DNA of 64,000 nt, taken from contig NZ_CP142208.1 of assembly GCF_036865545.1 (NCBI RefSeq), positions 1,488,001 to 1,552,000 of the forward strand, given 5' to 3'. This DNA comes from Erwinia sp. E_sp_B01_1. GTDB taxonomy: Bacteria > Pseudomonadota > Gammaproteobacteria > Enterobacterales > Enterobacteriaceae. The notes beneath the pieces were generated by a model. It saw only the letters and a program-made list of their open reading frames with translations, was not told the origin of the DNA and ran no database searches. Shown piece after piece: positions 18,492 through 28,065 of the stretch (position 1 is its first letter; each line of letters begins with the position of its first letter). A program made the position numbers and the translations under genes.

Positions 18492-19079
18492 ATGAACCAT
18501 GTCTGGGGACTTCTTGCGCATCCTGATCGCGAGATGCGTAATATCAAGCAGGAAAACGAAACGGTTTCCCATCATTACACTCACCATGTCTTACTGATGG
18601 CATTGATCCCGGTACTCAGTGCCTTTATCGGCACCACGCAAATAGGCTGGGATTTAGGCGCTGAGCATAATATCGCTCTGACGCTGATGAATGCCCTGGG
18701 GCTGGCTGTTCTGTTCTATGCGCTGATCCTGGGCGGAGTGGCCGTGATGGGGCGGGTCATTCACTGGATGGCGCGCAATTATCCTCAACGTCCTTCACTG
18801 CAACGCTGTACGGTGTTTGCAGGTTACGTAGCTACACCGCTGTTTCTCAGTGGGCTGGTGGCGCTCTATCCACTGGTCTGGTTGTGCGTACTGACAGGGA
18901 CTCTGGCGCTGGTTTATACCGGCTATCTGCTCTATCTCGGCATTCCTCTGTTCCTGAATATCGACCGGGAAGAGAGCCTGCGCTTCTCCGGCTCAACCCT
19001 TGCTATCGGGGTGCTGGTGCTGGAAGTTCTGCTGGCCATGACCGTCGTGCTCTGGGGCTACGGATACCGACTTTTCTGA
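18492..19079 (+). CDS. yohC: YohC, Yip1-domain inner-membrane protein
   Basis: 195 residues, the same length as E. coli YohC. Five hydrophobic helices (about 34-52, 63-88, 110-133, 137-157, 172-193) preceded by a soluble start MNHVWGLLAHPDREM. The Yip1-like core RPSLQRCTVFAGYVATPLFLSGLVALYP-type segment is intact. Inner-membrane protein of unknown function, described only as a permease-like or trafficking-related fold. SD GGAGTGAAG. Terminated by a hairpin before pbpG. Confidence 0.93.
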   Translation: MNHVWGLLAHPDREMRNIKQENETVSHHYTHHVLLMALIPVLSAFIGTTQIGWDLGAEHNIALTLMNALGLAVLFYALILGGVAVMGRVIHWMARNYPQRPSLQRCTVFAGYVATPLFLSGLVALYPLVWLCVLTGTLALVYTGYLLYLGIPLFLNIDREESLRFSGSTLAIGVLVLEVLLAMTVVLWGYGYRLF

Positions 19080-19086
19080 CGCTTTC

Positions 19087-19113
19087 AGCCGCCGGAACGC
19101 CGGCGGCTTTCCA
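19087..19113 (+). terminator. Terminator of yohC
   Basis: AGCCGCCGG-AACG-CCGGCGGCT stem with a short TTT after it. Confidence 0.65.
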
Positions 19114-19254
19114 TTCATCATCAGAAACAAAATCTCCCAGGAAAAAACTTAACCGCAAGGGTATGATGCGCTGTCAGCCCCCGCGAGGCCTGGTTTTACG
19201 CGGCGGCAACGTGCGGAAATTCCGCACCTGAATCACTTCCCGGTTAAGTTTAAG

Positions 19255-20202
19255 ATGCCCGCAAAAATTCGCTTGTCTCTTCTGAGTTTGGCTTTGCTTT
19301 TCACTGGTCAGGCCTGCCTGCATCAGGCTGTTGCCGCTCCGCGTCTGGCGGATGTTGCCCCTATCGTTCAGCCGCAGATCGCTTCCGGCAGCGCGATGAT
19401 TGTCGATCTGAATACCAATAAAATCCTCTTCGCCAGTCATCCGGACCTGGTGCGCCCTATGGCCTCCATTACCAAACTGATGACGGTGATGGTGACGCTG
19501 GATGCGCACCTGCCAATGGATGAGATGTTGAATGTGGATATCAGCCATACGCCGGAGATGCGTGGCGTCTATTCCCGCGTGCGTCTGAACAGTGAAATCA
19601 GCCGCAAAAATATGATGCTGCTGGCCTTAATGTCTTCCGAAAACCGGGCGGCCGCCAGCCTGGCGCACCACTATCCGGGAGGCTACGATGCGTTTATCCG
19701 CGCGATGAATGCCAAAGCGCGGGCGCTGGGCATGAGCCATACCCACTATGTTGAGCCCACGGGATTATCGACGCAAAACGTCTCCACGGCGCGCGATCTG
19801 ACGAAACTGCTGATTGCCACCAAAAGCTATCCGCTGATCGGCGAGTTGAGCACCACGCATGAAGATATGGCGGTGTTTAAAAGCCCGAACTACACGCTGC
19901 CTTTCCGCAACACTAACCATCTGGTTTACCGGCCTGACTGGAACATCCAGCTAACCAAAACCGGCTTCACCAATGAAGCAGGGCATTGCCTGGTGATGCG
20001 CACGACGATCAAACAGCGTCAGGTCGCTCTGGTCGTTATGGATGCCTTTGGCAAGTACACCCATTTTGCCGATGCCAATCGTCTGCGTAGCTGGATTGAA
20101 ACCGGTAAAATCTCGCCGGTCCCGGCAGCGGCGCTGAGCTATAAAAAGCAGAAAGCGGCTGAGATGGCCAGCACCGGCAGTACCACCGAAATCGTTGAGT
20201 AA
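19255..20202 (+). CDS. pbpG: D-alanyl-D-alanine endopeptidase PbpG (PBP7)
   Basis: 315 residues. Signal peptide about 1-28 (cut after AVAA). Class C low-molecular-weight penicillin-binding protein with SxxK at 71-74 (SITK, Ser71 nucleophile), SxN at 128-130 (SEN) and KTG at 235-237. It cleaves D-Ala-mDAP cross-links in peptidoglycan in the periplasm. [19 protein letters not shown] and the C-terminal [16 protein letters not shown] are typical of PbpG. It follows yohC after a terminator, as in E. coli. Whether it is coupled to the DUF3772 channel gene 98 bp downstream is unclear. Confidence 0.95.
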   Translation: MPAKIRLSLLSLALLFTGQACLHQAVAAPRLADVAPIVQPQIASGSAMIVDLNTNKILFASHPDLVRPMASITKLMTVMVTLDAHLPMDEMLNVDISHTPEMRGVYSRVRLNSEISRKNMMLLALMSSENRAAASLAHHYPGGYDAFIRAMNAKARALGMSHTHYVEPTGLSTQNVSTARDLTKLLIATKSYPLIGELSTTHEDMAVFKSPNYTLPFRNTNHLVYRPDWNIQLTKTGFTNEAGHCLVMRTTIKQRQVALVVMDAFGKYTHFADANRLRSWIETGKISPVPAAALSYKKQKAAEMASTGSTTEIVE

Positions 20203-20229
20203 TTATCGTTACTGAATCCTATAGTGTCG

Positions 20230-20277
20230 GGCCGGGCAAACGCTTAGACTTGCGCAGGCTGCCGGAATTGCCCGGCC
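20230..20277 (+). repeat. Inverted repeat between pbpG and the MscS-type gene
   Basis: GGCCGGGCAA / TTGCCCGGCC, ten perfect pairs around a 28-nt loop, just upstream of the channel gene; no U-tract. May be a leader or 3'-end RNA hairpin. Confidence 0.5.
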
Positions 20278-20300
20278 TGGTCTGATACCTGGAAATTTTC

Positions 20301-22736
20301 ATGTCGACGTTATTAACTTTTTTACGCTTCAGCCTCTGCCTGTTCGCCCTCACCCTGTTCTCTCCGGTGATGGCGCAGGCGGCTGACGATAACAGCCAGC
20401 AATCCGCCGACGCGCCCGTTAAGGTCAACGCGGCGGTTGAACTGCCGAAAATGCAGAAAGTGCTGGATAAAATTAAGCAGCAGGTTTCTGGCGAGAGCAA
20501 CGACAGTAAACTCAGCGCCCTGAATGACATGGCGCTTGAGCTCTCGGGCGATGCCGATACCCTGATGCAGGGCATTATCCCGCAACGTGCCCAGCTTCAG
20601 GCCCAGCTGGATGTGCTGGGTCCGGCGCCCAAACCTGAAAGCGGCGTGAAAGAGACCTCAGAAGTCACCAGCAAACGCAAAAATCTGATCAACCAGAAAA
20701 GCAAAATGGACGATCAGGTCAGGCAGGCTGAGGCGATCAAAAGCGGTTCAATCAATCTTTCTGCCCAGATCATCAACCTGCGACGCGACGCGCTTAAAAC
20801 CCAGCTGGCGCTGAATGCCGGCAGTATCTTCGGGCCGCGTTTCTGGGCACCGGTCTTCGATACCCAAAGCGATGACAGCGAAAAAGTCGGTGCCTTTGTG
20901 GATGAACTCAAGGACACCGCAGCGCTCTCCTGGGAGTCTGGCTGGCGCGTGGGCACTATCCTGTGGATTATATCGGCCATTCTGGTCGCCACGCTGGGCC
21001 GTCGCTATCTGGAAGAGTTCCTGGCCTGGGTCGGTATCCATCTGCTGCCGGAAGGGCGTCTGCGCCGTAGTTTCCTGGCGGCAGCTACCGCCGTGACCAC
21101 CCTGGCGGCGGTGGTGGTGGCCTTTAACTTCCTGGATTTAGCCTTCACCCGGCATGACCAGGTGCTGGATGACGTGCGGGATTTCGCCGATAAACTGGTC
21201 GGGCTGAGCGTCCTGTGTGGCCTGATTGCCGGGTTGGGAAGGGCGTTTCTTTCCACCCGTCGTCCTTCCTGGCGCTTACCGAATATTTCTAATGAGGTGG
21301 CTACGGCATTAAAACCCTTCCCGCCCCTGACCGCGGCGCTGGTGTTTGTTTTCCAGACCATTGAAGTCCTCAACAGCAGCGCCAGCACTAGCGTTGGCAC
21401 CACTATCTTCGCCAATGGCATCACCGCGTTGCTGATAGGCATCACCGCCCTGTGCATCAGTTTTCGTACCAACCGCGTTCGCCGCAAAATGATCCTGGAA
21501 GGGGAGCAGCCGGAAGCGAAATCCACCCTGGTAGGCCTGATCCAGATGGCTATCACGCTGATTGGCGTGGCGATTATGATCGCGCTGGTCATAGGTTACG
21601 TAACCCTTGCCCGCTTCCTGAGCTATGAACTGATCTGGATGGGCATCGTCTTTGGCTCCTTCTATATCCTCAGCCAGCTGGTTGTTGACGGTTGTGAAAG
21701 CCTGTTCTCTACCAGCAACAGCTCTGGCAAAGGCATCCAGCGTTCACTGAACATCGATGAGCGCCATCTGTCGCAGGTTGCCGCGCTGCTGGCGGCGATT
21801 GGTAAGACCTTCCTGATTCTGGCCGCCGCGATGGCGCTGTTAAACGGCACCTTCGGAAGCTCGACACCGATCGAACTGGTGCAGAAAGCGATCGAGTTCT
21901 GGGGCGGTAAAGGCCTGGAGTCGATGAACATCGTGCCGGCACATGTGCTGAACGCGCTGATTACCCTGGTGGTTGGCATCTACGTGCTGCGCTCGGTTAA
22001 GCGCTGGCTTGAGCATGACTTCCTGCCGAAAACCACTATGGATGTCGGCATGAGGGTGTCGCTGATCACCCTGTTCAGTAACCTCGGCTATGTGACGGTC
22101 TTCCTGCTGGCGTTGTCGATAATGGGGCTGCAGTGGAACAAACTGGCGTGGATCGTCAGTGCGTTGTCGGTGGGTATCGGTTTTGGTCTGCAGGAGATTG
22201 TGAAGAACTTTATCTCCGGCCTGATCCTGCTGACGGAGCGTCCGGTCAAAGTAGGGGATCTGGTGAGTATCAGTGGTATTGAGGGCGATATCCGCCGGAT
22301 TAACGTGCGCGCCACTGAAATCCAGCTCGGTGACAAATCCACCGTTATTGTGCCGAACTCGCAGCTTATTTCACAGAACGTGCGTAACGCGACGATGGGA
22401 AATGCGCAGGGTGTGGCTACCATCACGCTGACTTTCCCGCTGGATATCGACCCTGAACAGGTTCGCGATCTGCTGCTGGAGGTCTATAACGAAAACGAAC
22501 GTATTCTGGAAACGCCGGAGCCGTCGGTCTCGTTCAAAGATCTGACTCCGGCGGGTATCGTGCTGGCCGTGACCGGCAACGTTGCCAGCCCACGCCAGGT
22601 CTCAGGGGCGAAAAGCGATCTGCTGTTCGATATCCTGACCCGCCTGCGTAAAGAGGGTGTGGTGCTCTCCACGCCACAGACCATGATTGTCGAACAGCGT
22701 AACGGCAATATCGTGGTTAAGGATCCCGAGGCTTAA
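20301..22736 (+). CDS. Large mechanosensitive ion channel, MscS family with DUF3772 N-terminus
   Basis: 811 residues. Signal peptide 1-27 (VMAQA-A), a ~160-residue periplasmic helical domain (DUF3772-like, Lys/Gln-rich with predicted coiled coil about 45-150), about ten TM helices, then the MscS module: pore helix SALSVGIGFGLQEIVKNFISGL, beta domain ERPVKVGDLVSISGIEGDI and DKSTVIVPNSQLISQNVRN, and the C-terminal alpha/beta domain. It should release solutes on hypo-osmotic shock. It is not ybiO, which is at the right edge of this window. Its last 20 bp overlap the convergent dld gene. Confidence 0.92.
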   Translation: MSTLLTFLRFSLCLFALTLFSPVMAQAADDNSQQSADAPVKVNAAVELPKMQKVLDKIKQQVSGESNDSKLSALNDMALELSGDADTLMQGIIPQRAQLQAQLDVLGPAPKPESGVKETSEVTSKRKNLINQKSKMDDQVRQAEAIKSGSINLSAQIINLRRDALKTQLALNAGSIFGPRFWAPVFDTQSDDSEKVGAFVDELKDTAALSWESGWRVGTILWIISAILVATLGRRYLEEFLAWVGIHLLPEGRLRRSFLAAATAVTTLAAVVVAFNFLDLAFTRHDQVLDDVRDFADKLVGLSVLCGLIAGLGRAFLSTRRPSWRLPNISNEVATALKPFPPLTAALVFVFQTIEVLNSSASTSVGTTIFANGITALLIGITALCISFRTNRVRRKMILEGEQPEAKSTLVGLIQMAITLIGVAIMIALVIGYVTLARFLSYELIWMGIVFGSFYILSQLVVDGCESLFSTSNSSGKGIQRSLNIDERHLSQVAALLAAIGKTFLILAAAMALLNGTFGSSTPIELVQKAIEFWGGKGLESMNIVPAHVLNALITLVVGIYVLRSVKRWLEHDFLPKTTMDVGMRVSLITLFSNLGYVTVFLLALSIMGLQWNKLAWIVSALSVGIGFGLQEIVKNFISGLILLTERPVKVGDLVSISGIEGDIRRINVRATEIQLGDKSTVIVPNSQLISQNVRNATMGNAQGVATITLTFPLDIDPEQVRDLLLEVYNENERILETPEPSVSFKDLTPAGIVLAVTGNVASPRQVSGAKSDLLFDILTRLRKEGVVLSTPQTMIVEQRNGNIVVKDPEA

Positions 22737-24486
22737 TCGCCTGCGGTGTGTCGCCGGTCCTGGCCTGTGGCACACCGCTTTCTCCCCAGTGTTTCGCTTT
22801 GGTCGTTTTACCTATCCCCGGATTGAAACTGTTGGTTGGATCGAGCTGCTGGTAGAAGGCTTTTAACTGCGGTTTGGCCTGGTAAAGGTGGCCGACGTTA
22901 TGTTCCGCCGGATATTCCGCTCCCCGATCGGCGAGAATCGCCAGCATCTTCTCTTTTAGTTGATGCACGTCCACCCCCTTTTTCACAATGTAATCCTGAT
23001 GGAATACGTGGCAGAAAAAGTGCCCGTAGTAGAGCCGGTGCACCAGCGCATCATCAAATTCAGCCGGCAGCCGCTCAAACCAGTCGCGGTCATTGCGGCG
23101 CAGAGCGATATCCAGCGCCAGAATATCCTCGACCTCATCATGATGCACAGCCTGATAACGCACCGCGGCACCCGCTGCGGCAAAACGGTGCAGGAAGGCT
23201 TTACTGCCTTCTTCCGGCGTACACTCGAAAAACTCGCCTTCCGCCTGCTGGAAATAGCCGGTCAGGTAGTCGCGGGCTTCGGCAATGCCTTCGCCAGACA
23301 TTTTAATCATCAGATGGTGTTCAAAACGGTCGCGGTACTGCTTGAGGCGTTTTGGCAGATGGGAAGGCAGCACCTTGCTGAATTTTTGCAGCAGCCGATC
23401 GCTGAGGTTGGGCTTCAGGAACGCGGCATTGCTGAACAGCGCATCAGCCCGGCCTTTAAGCGTGAAAAACAAGGGCATTTTGTCAGTGCCCAGCTTGTCA
23501 ATCATCACAAAGGTGTCTTTTCCGTAGACTTCTGCAATATCAAAAATGTCCCGGTGCAGATATTCACCGGCCACCGGTAAATGGGTAAAAGCGCTGAGCA
23601 TATGACGACGTAATTCATCCAGCACGCCGGGATCGTTAGTGCCGAGATAAAATACCTGCTGCTCTTTTTCACTGACAAAAGTGTCGAGGCGCACCGCAAA
23701 TACCGCCAGCTTACCGGCACAGCCAGAGGCTTCGAATAACCGACGCGCATCAGCATTGAAACGGGAAGGGGTGTCGGCTTCAACCTCACGCACGCGGTCA
23801 GCATACTCATGATCGGAGGCCAGACGCTGGTCATATTTCACCTGATTCTGCTGCCAGGTTTCATCATCCAGACGGCCCAGGATTTGCTCCGGCGTGGTGC
23901 CCAAATCTATCCCCAGATGGTTAACCAGCGTCAGCTTGCCGTGGGCATCCACCTGCGCATACAGCGCCATCTCGCTGTAGGCTGGCCCGCGTTTAATCAG
24001 CGACCCCCCGGAATTGTTGCAGACGCCGCCCAGCACCGAGGCGCCAATACAGGATGAGCCAATCACCGAGTGGGGTTCACGTCCCAGCGGCTTAAGGATT
24101 TTCTCCAGCTGATAAAGGGTGCTGCCGGGGAAAGCCAGCACCTGCTTGCCCTGATCGATCAGCTGAATTTTATCCATCCGCAGCGTGCTGATTATCACGA
24201 TCTCCCGGTCGTAATCGTTGCCGTTGGGCGTGGAACCTTCAGTCAGGCCGGTGTTGGCTGCCTGCATCAGCACGATAGCGTCGGCCGCCACGCAGGCTTG
24301 CAGGATCCGCCACTGTTCAACCAGAGTGCCGGGAAAAACCACGGCCAGCGCATCGCCCTGACCGGAGCGGAACCCTGTGCGATATCGCGCCGTTTGCTGA
24401 GGCTCGGTAAGCAGATGGGCGCGGCCAACAATGCGTTGCAGTTCGGTAACCAGCTTCTGGCTACCTGTAGGGGTAGAGTTGTGCAT
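22717..24486 (-). CDS. dld: Quinone-dependent D-lactate dehydrogenase Dld
   Basis: 589 residues from the ATG with AAGGA 8 nt upstream (a GTG 24 bp earlier is less likely); E. coli Dld is 571. FAD-binding PCMH-type fold at the N-terminus (FRSGQGDALAVVFPG, MQAANTGLTEGSTPNG, PHSVIGSSCIGASVLGGVCNNSGGS), then the membrane-binding and C-terminal domains (CTPEEGSKAFLHRFAAAGAAVRYQAVH, YPAEHNVGHLYQA, DPTNSFNPGIGKT). It oxidises D-lactate to pyruvate and reduces quinone as a peripheral inner-membrane enzyme. The C-terminus is about 15 residues longer than in E. coli. In E. coli dld lies between pbpG and bglX, as here. Confidence 0.95.
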   Translation of the reverse strand: MHNSTPTGSQKLVTELQRIVGRAHLLTEPQQTARYRTGFRSGQGDALAVVFPGTLVEQWRILQACVAADAIVLMQAANTGLTEGSTPNGNDYDREIVIISTLRMDKIQLIDQGKQVLAFPGSTLYQLEKILKPLGREPHSVIGSSCIGASVLGGVCNNSGGSLIKRGPAYSEMALYAQVDAHGKLTLVNHLGIDLGTTPEQILGRLDDETWQQNQVKYDQRLASDHEYADRVREVEADTPSRFNADARRLFEASGCAGKLAVFAVRLDTFVSEKEQQVFYLGTNDPGVLDELRRHMLSAFTHLPVAGEYLHRDIFDIAEVYGKDTFVMIDKLGTDKMPLFFTLKGRADALFSNAAFLKPNLSDRLLQKFSKVLPSHLPKRLKQYRDRFEHHLMIKMSGEGIAEARDYLTGYFQQAEGEFFECTPEEGSKAFLHRFAAAGAAVRYQAVHHDEVEDILALDIALRRNDRDWFERLPAEFDDALVHRLYYGHFFCHVFHQDYIVKKGVDVHQLKEKMLAILADRGAEYPAEHNVGHLYQAKPQLKAFYQQLDPTNSFNPGIGKTTKAKHWGESGVPQARTGDTPQAIKPRDP

Positions 24487-24681
24487 ATCCTTTGTCCTTG
24501 TCTGTATCACTCTCTGACTTTAGCACTTACCTGCGGCCTCTGAAGGCGCAAAAATCAGAGGCCGATCGCGCCAGTGCGTTGAAAACTACCTGCTATCCTC
24601 AACTTATGGCACACTGAAAACGTTGTGGCGCCTGTTGCGCATGACCTTCCTGCTCCGCAGATATTAAGAGAAACCAACCTG

Positions 24682-26982
24682 ATGAAATGGATTTACTCTG
24701 TCAGCCTCGCTGCCGCTTTAACCCTGCAGCCGGCTTTTGCTGAAGACCCGTCCGGACAACACCCTTTAACCCCTGAAGCCCGTGATGCATTTGTCACTGA
24801 CTTGCTGAACAAAATGACGCTCGACGAAAAAATCGGGCAGCTCAGGCTGATCACTGTAGGGCCGGATAATCCTAAAGAAGCTATCCGTGAGATGATCAAG
24901 CACGAGCAGGTGGGTGCAATCTTCAACACGGTTACCCGCAAAGATATCCGCGCCATGCAGGACCAGGTGATGCAGCTCAGCCGCCTGAAAATTCCCCTGT
25001 TTTTTGCCTATGACGTGGTACATGGGCAGCGTACGGTCTTCCCCATCCCGTTGGGGCTGGCAGCAAGCTGGGATCTGGATGCGGTAGCCAGCGTGGGCCG
25101 GATTTCCGCTTATGAAGCCGCCGATGATGGCCTGAATATGACCTGGGCGCCGATGGTTGACGTCACGCGTGAACCGCGCTGGGGCAGGGTTTCTGAAGGG
25201 TTTGGAGAAGATACTTTCCTGACCTCCGCCATGGGCCGCACGCTGGTGGAATCGATGCAGGGTAAAAGCCCGGCCGATCGCTACTCGGTAATGACCAGCG
25301 TGAAGCACTTTGCCGCTTACGGCGCAGTGGAAGGCGGCCGCGACTACAACACCGTCGACATGAGCCCACAGCGTCTGGCGCAGGATTATCTTCCTCCGTA
25401 TAAAGCCGCTCTGGATGCCGGAAGCGGCGGGGTCATGGTGGCGCTTAACTCGCTGAACGGCGTGCCTGCCACCGCAGACAGCTGGTTACTGAAAGATGTG
25501 CTGCGTGATGACTGGAAGTTTAAAGGCATCACCATCAGCGACCACGGCGCAATTAAAGAGCTGATTAAACATGGCGTTGCCAGCGATCCGCAGGATGCCG
25601 TGCGCATTGCTATTCAGTCCGGCGTGAACATGAGTATGAGCGATGAGTACTACAGCAAATACCTGCCGGGATTGGTGAAAAGCGGGGCGGTCAGCGAAAA
25701 AGAGATCGATGATGCCACGCGCCATGTGCTGAACGTCAAGTATGACATGGGTCTGTTTAACGACCCTTACAGCCATCTGGGGCCAAAAGAGAGCGACCCG
25801 GAGGATACCAATGCTGAAAGCCGTCTGCACCGGGCGGAAGCGCGGGATGTGGCGCGCAAAAGTATCGTGCTGCTGAAGAACCGTCTTGAGACGCTGCCGC
25901 TGAAGAAGTCCGGCACTATTGCGCTGATTGGCCCGCTGGCCGACAGCAAGCGTGACATCATGGGCAGTTGGTCAGCCGCTGGCAAAGCTGATCAGGCGAT
26001 CACCGTGTTGCAGGGCATGAAAAATGTCCTCGCCGGAAAAGCCACGGTACTGACGGCCAAAGGGGCTAACGTCACCGATAACCAGGGGATTCAGCAGTTC
26101 CTGAATCAGTACGAGAAAAATGGGGTGGTGGTGGATCAGCGCACGCCTCAGCAAATGCTGGATGAGGCCGTAGCTACGGCGAAAAAAGCCGATGTGGTGG
26201 TTGCCGTAGTGGGCGAAGCGCAGGGCATGGCGCATGAGGCCTCCAGCCGCAGCGACATCACCCTTCCGCAAAGCCAGAGAGCGCTGATTGATGCGCTGAA
26301 GGCAACCGGGAAGCCGCTGGTGCTGGTGCTGATGAATGGCCGGCCGCTGACCATAGTGCAGGAGACGGCGCAGTCTGACGCGCTGCTGGAAACCTGGTTC
26401 AGCGGCACCGAGGGTGGAAATGCGATTGCGGATGTGCTGTTTGGCGATTACAACCCGTCAGGCAAGCTGCCCATGTCCTTCCCGCGTTCAGTAGGACAGA
26501 TCCCGATTTACTATAATCATTTGAATACGGGCCGGCCTTATGACGCTGACAGGCCGAACAAATACACTTCGCATTATTACGATGCGGTCAATGGCCCGCT
26601 GTTCCCGTTTGGCTATGGCCTGAGCTACACCACGTTCAAACTGTCACCGGTGAAAATGTCCGCGGCTACCATGCCACGCAACGGCACGGTCAACGCCAGC
26701 GTGACGGTGACCAACACCGGCAGCAGAGAGGGCGCAACCGTGGTGCAGTTGTATCTGCGTGACCAGATGGCAAGCCTCAGCCGTCCGGTGAAAGAACTTA
26801 AAGGCTTTAAGCGAATTATGCTGAAGGCGGGTGAATCACAAACTGTGACCTTCCCGATAGAGGTGAAAGCCCTGAAGTTCTGGAACGCGAAGATGCAGCA
26901 GGTAGCCGAACCGGGTAAATTCAGCGTCATGATCGGGCTGGATTCGGCCCGCACGGTGGATGCAGAGTTTACCTATCTCTGA
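24682..26982 (+). CDS. bglX: Periplasmic beta-glucosidase BglX (GH3)
   Basis: 766 residues from the ATG that starts the signal peptide (1-20, PAFA-E); 19 further upstream codons are open but not conserved. Domain order: GH3 N-terminal TIM barrel (about 40-360) with nucleophile Asp287 in TISDHGAIKEL, GH3 C-terminal alpha/beta domain (about 400-620; VGEAQGMAHEASSR, GTEGGNAIADVLFGDYNPSGKLP), and a fibronectin-III-like domain (about 660-755). It removes terminal beta-glucose from cellobiose and aryl or oligo beta-glucosides in the periplasm. E. coli BglX is 765 aa. Divergent from dld; own terminator. Confidence 0.96.
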   Translation: MKWIYSVSLAAALTLQPAFAEDPSGQHPLTPEARDAFVTDLLNKMTLDEKIGQLRLITVGPDNPKEAIREMIKHEQVGAIFNTVTRKDIRAMQDQVMQLSRLKIPLFFAYDVVHGQRTVFPIPLGLAASWDLDAVASVGRISAYEAADDGLNMTWAPMVDVTREPRWGRVSEGFGEDTFLTSAMGRTLVESMQGKSPADRYSVMTSVKHFAAYGAVEGGRDYNTVDMSPQRLAQDYLPPYKAALDAGSGGVMVALNSLNGVPATADSWLLKDVLRDDWKFKGITISDHGAIKELIKHGVASDPQDAVRIAIQSGVNMSMSDEYYSKYLPGLVKSGAVSEKEIDDATRHVLNVKYDMGLFNDPYSHLGPKESDPEDTNAESRLHRAEARDVARKSIVLLKNRLETLPLKKSGTIALIGPLADSKRDIMGSWSAAGKADQAITVLQGMKNVLAGKATVLTAKGANVTDNQGIQQFLNQYEKNGVVVDQRTPQQMLDEAVATAKKADVVVAVVGEAQGMAHEASSRSDITLPQSQRALIDALKATGKPLVLVLMNGRPLTIVQETAQSDALLETWFSGTEGGNAIADVLFGDYNPSGKLPMSFPRSVGQIPIYYNHLNTGRPYDADRPNKYTSHYYDAVNGPLFPFGYGLSYTTFKLSPVKMSAATMPRNGTVNASVTVTNTGSREGATVVQLYLRDQMASLSRPVKELKGFKRIMLKAGESQTVTFPIEVKALKFWNAKMQQVAEPGKFSVMIGLDSARTVDAEFTYL

Positions 26983-27049
26983 TCCAGGCCAGCAGAAACC
27001 GGCACGGTCGGCTGAAAAAGCGCCGTGACGGGTTTCTGAATTGACTCAG

Positions 27050-27075
27050 GGGACGAAGAGATTTCGTCCCTTTTT
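27050..27075 (+). terminator. Rho-independent terminator of bglX
   Basis: GGGACGAA-GAGAT-TTCGTCCC followed by TTTTT. Confidence 0.9.
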
Positions 27076-27103
27076 GATCGGATGACCCAACCAGGATCCC
27101 TTT

Positions 27104-27976
27104 ATGCCTTCGGTTCGCGACAGAATCCAACAGCAGGTCTTTCGTCTGAATGGGTTGGCGATGAATGATTTTGATCTCTCTAAGCCGGTCGGTGACCCCG
27201 GTCTCTACGGGCCGGACAGCGTAATCTGGCGCGTACACGGCGACTTTTCGTCGATGCTCTGCGGCGGCATATCAGCCTTGCTGATGCAGATGCTCCATCC
27301 ACTGGCGCTGGCTGGCGTGTGGGATCACTCCACGTTTCGTCAGGATATGATGGGACGACTGCGCCGTACCAGCCAGTTTATTGCCGTCACCACCTTCGGC
27401 AACACCGCCGATGCGCAAACCTTGATCGAGCGTGTTAAACGTATTCATCTCCAGGTCAGCGGGGTGGATGCGCAGGGCACGCCATACGCCGCCAGCGATC
27501 CGCGTTTGCTGACCTGGGTGCATGTGGCCGAAACCAGCCGTTTCCTTGCCGCTCACCTGCGCTATAAAAATCCCCGACTCAGCCTTGCGGAACAGGATCG
27601 CTATTACGCCGAAGCCGCCGTGGTGGCCGAAGCGCTCGGCGCTGAAAAGGTGCCCAAAACGGTAAAAGCGATCGACGAGTATCTGCAGGCGATGCGGCCC
27701 GAGTTACGCTGCGATGAACGCACCCGCGAGGTGCTTTCGCTGTTGTTAAATGCCCCCGCGCCCAGCTGGCAGGCTCGTCCCGCCATGAAATCGATGATGA
27801 TGGCAGGGATTGAACTGCTGCCGGAATGGGCTCAGCAGCAGTTTGGCTTCCAGTTTTCACCTTTACGCCGTCGGGCGATTCGCCTGCGGATCACCTTACT
27901 GGCAGCCACCCTGCGCTGGGCGATACGTCGTGGCGCTTATCAGCGGGCAATGCAGCGTATGGGCCGGCCATTTTGA
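27104..27976 (+). CDS. MpaB/DUF2236-like putative heme oxygenase family protein
   Basis: 290 residues with no signal peptide or clear TM helix. Features of the DUF2236 (MpaB, latex-clearing protein relatives) family: WRVHGDFSSMLCGGISALLMQMLHPLALAGVWDHSTFR-type opening, RRTSQFIAVTTFG, LLTWVHVAETSRFL and a basic helical C-terminus. Conserved His in the MLHP and WVHV segments are candidates for heme ligation or catalysis. Members include oxygenases acting on isoprenoid or polyketide substrates; nothing in this locus shows the substrate. The SUFU-like gene begins 89 bp downstream on the same strand and may be co-transcribed. Confidence 0.8.
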   Translation: MPSVRDRIQQQVFRLNGLAMNDFDLSKPVGDPGLYGPDSVIWRVHGDFSSMLCGGISALLMQMLHPLALAGVWDHSTFRQDMMGRLRRTSQFIAVTTFGNTADAQTLIERVKRIHLQVSGVDAQGTPYAASDPRLLTWVHVAETSRFLAAHLRYKNPRLSLAEQDRYYAEAAVVAEALGAEKVPKTVKAIDEYLQAMRPELRCDERTREVLSLLLNAPAPSWQARPAMKSMMMAGIELLPEWAQQQFGFQFSPLRRRAIRLRITLLAATLRWAIRRGAYQRAMQRMGRPF

Positions 27977-28065
27977 GACTTTTACCCTTGCCCTGACGTG
28001 GCACAACGGGACATCCTGCTCTATTCTCCGGGAAATGGATCCCCCACCCCAACCGTCGAGGCTTT

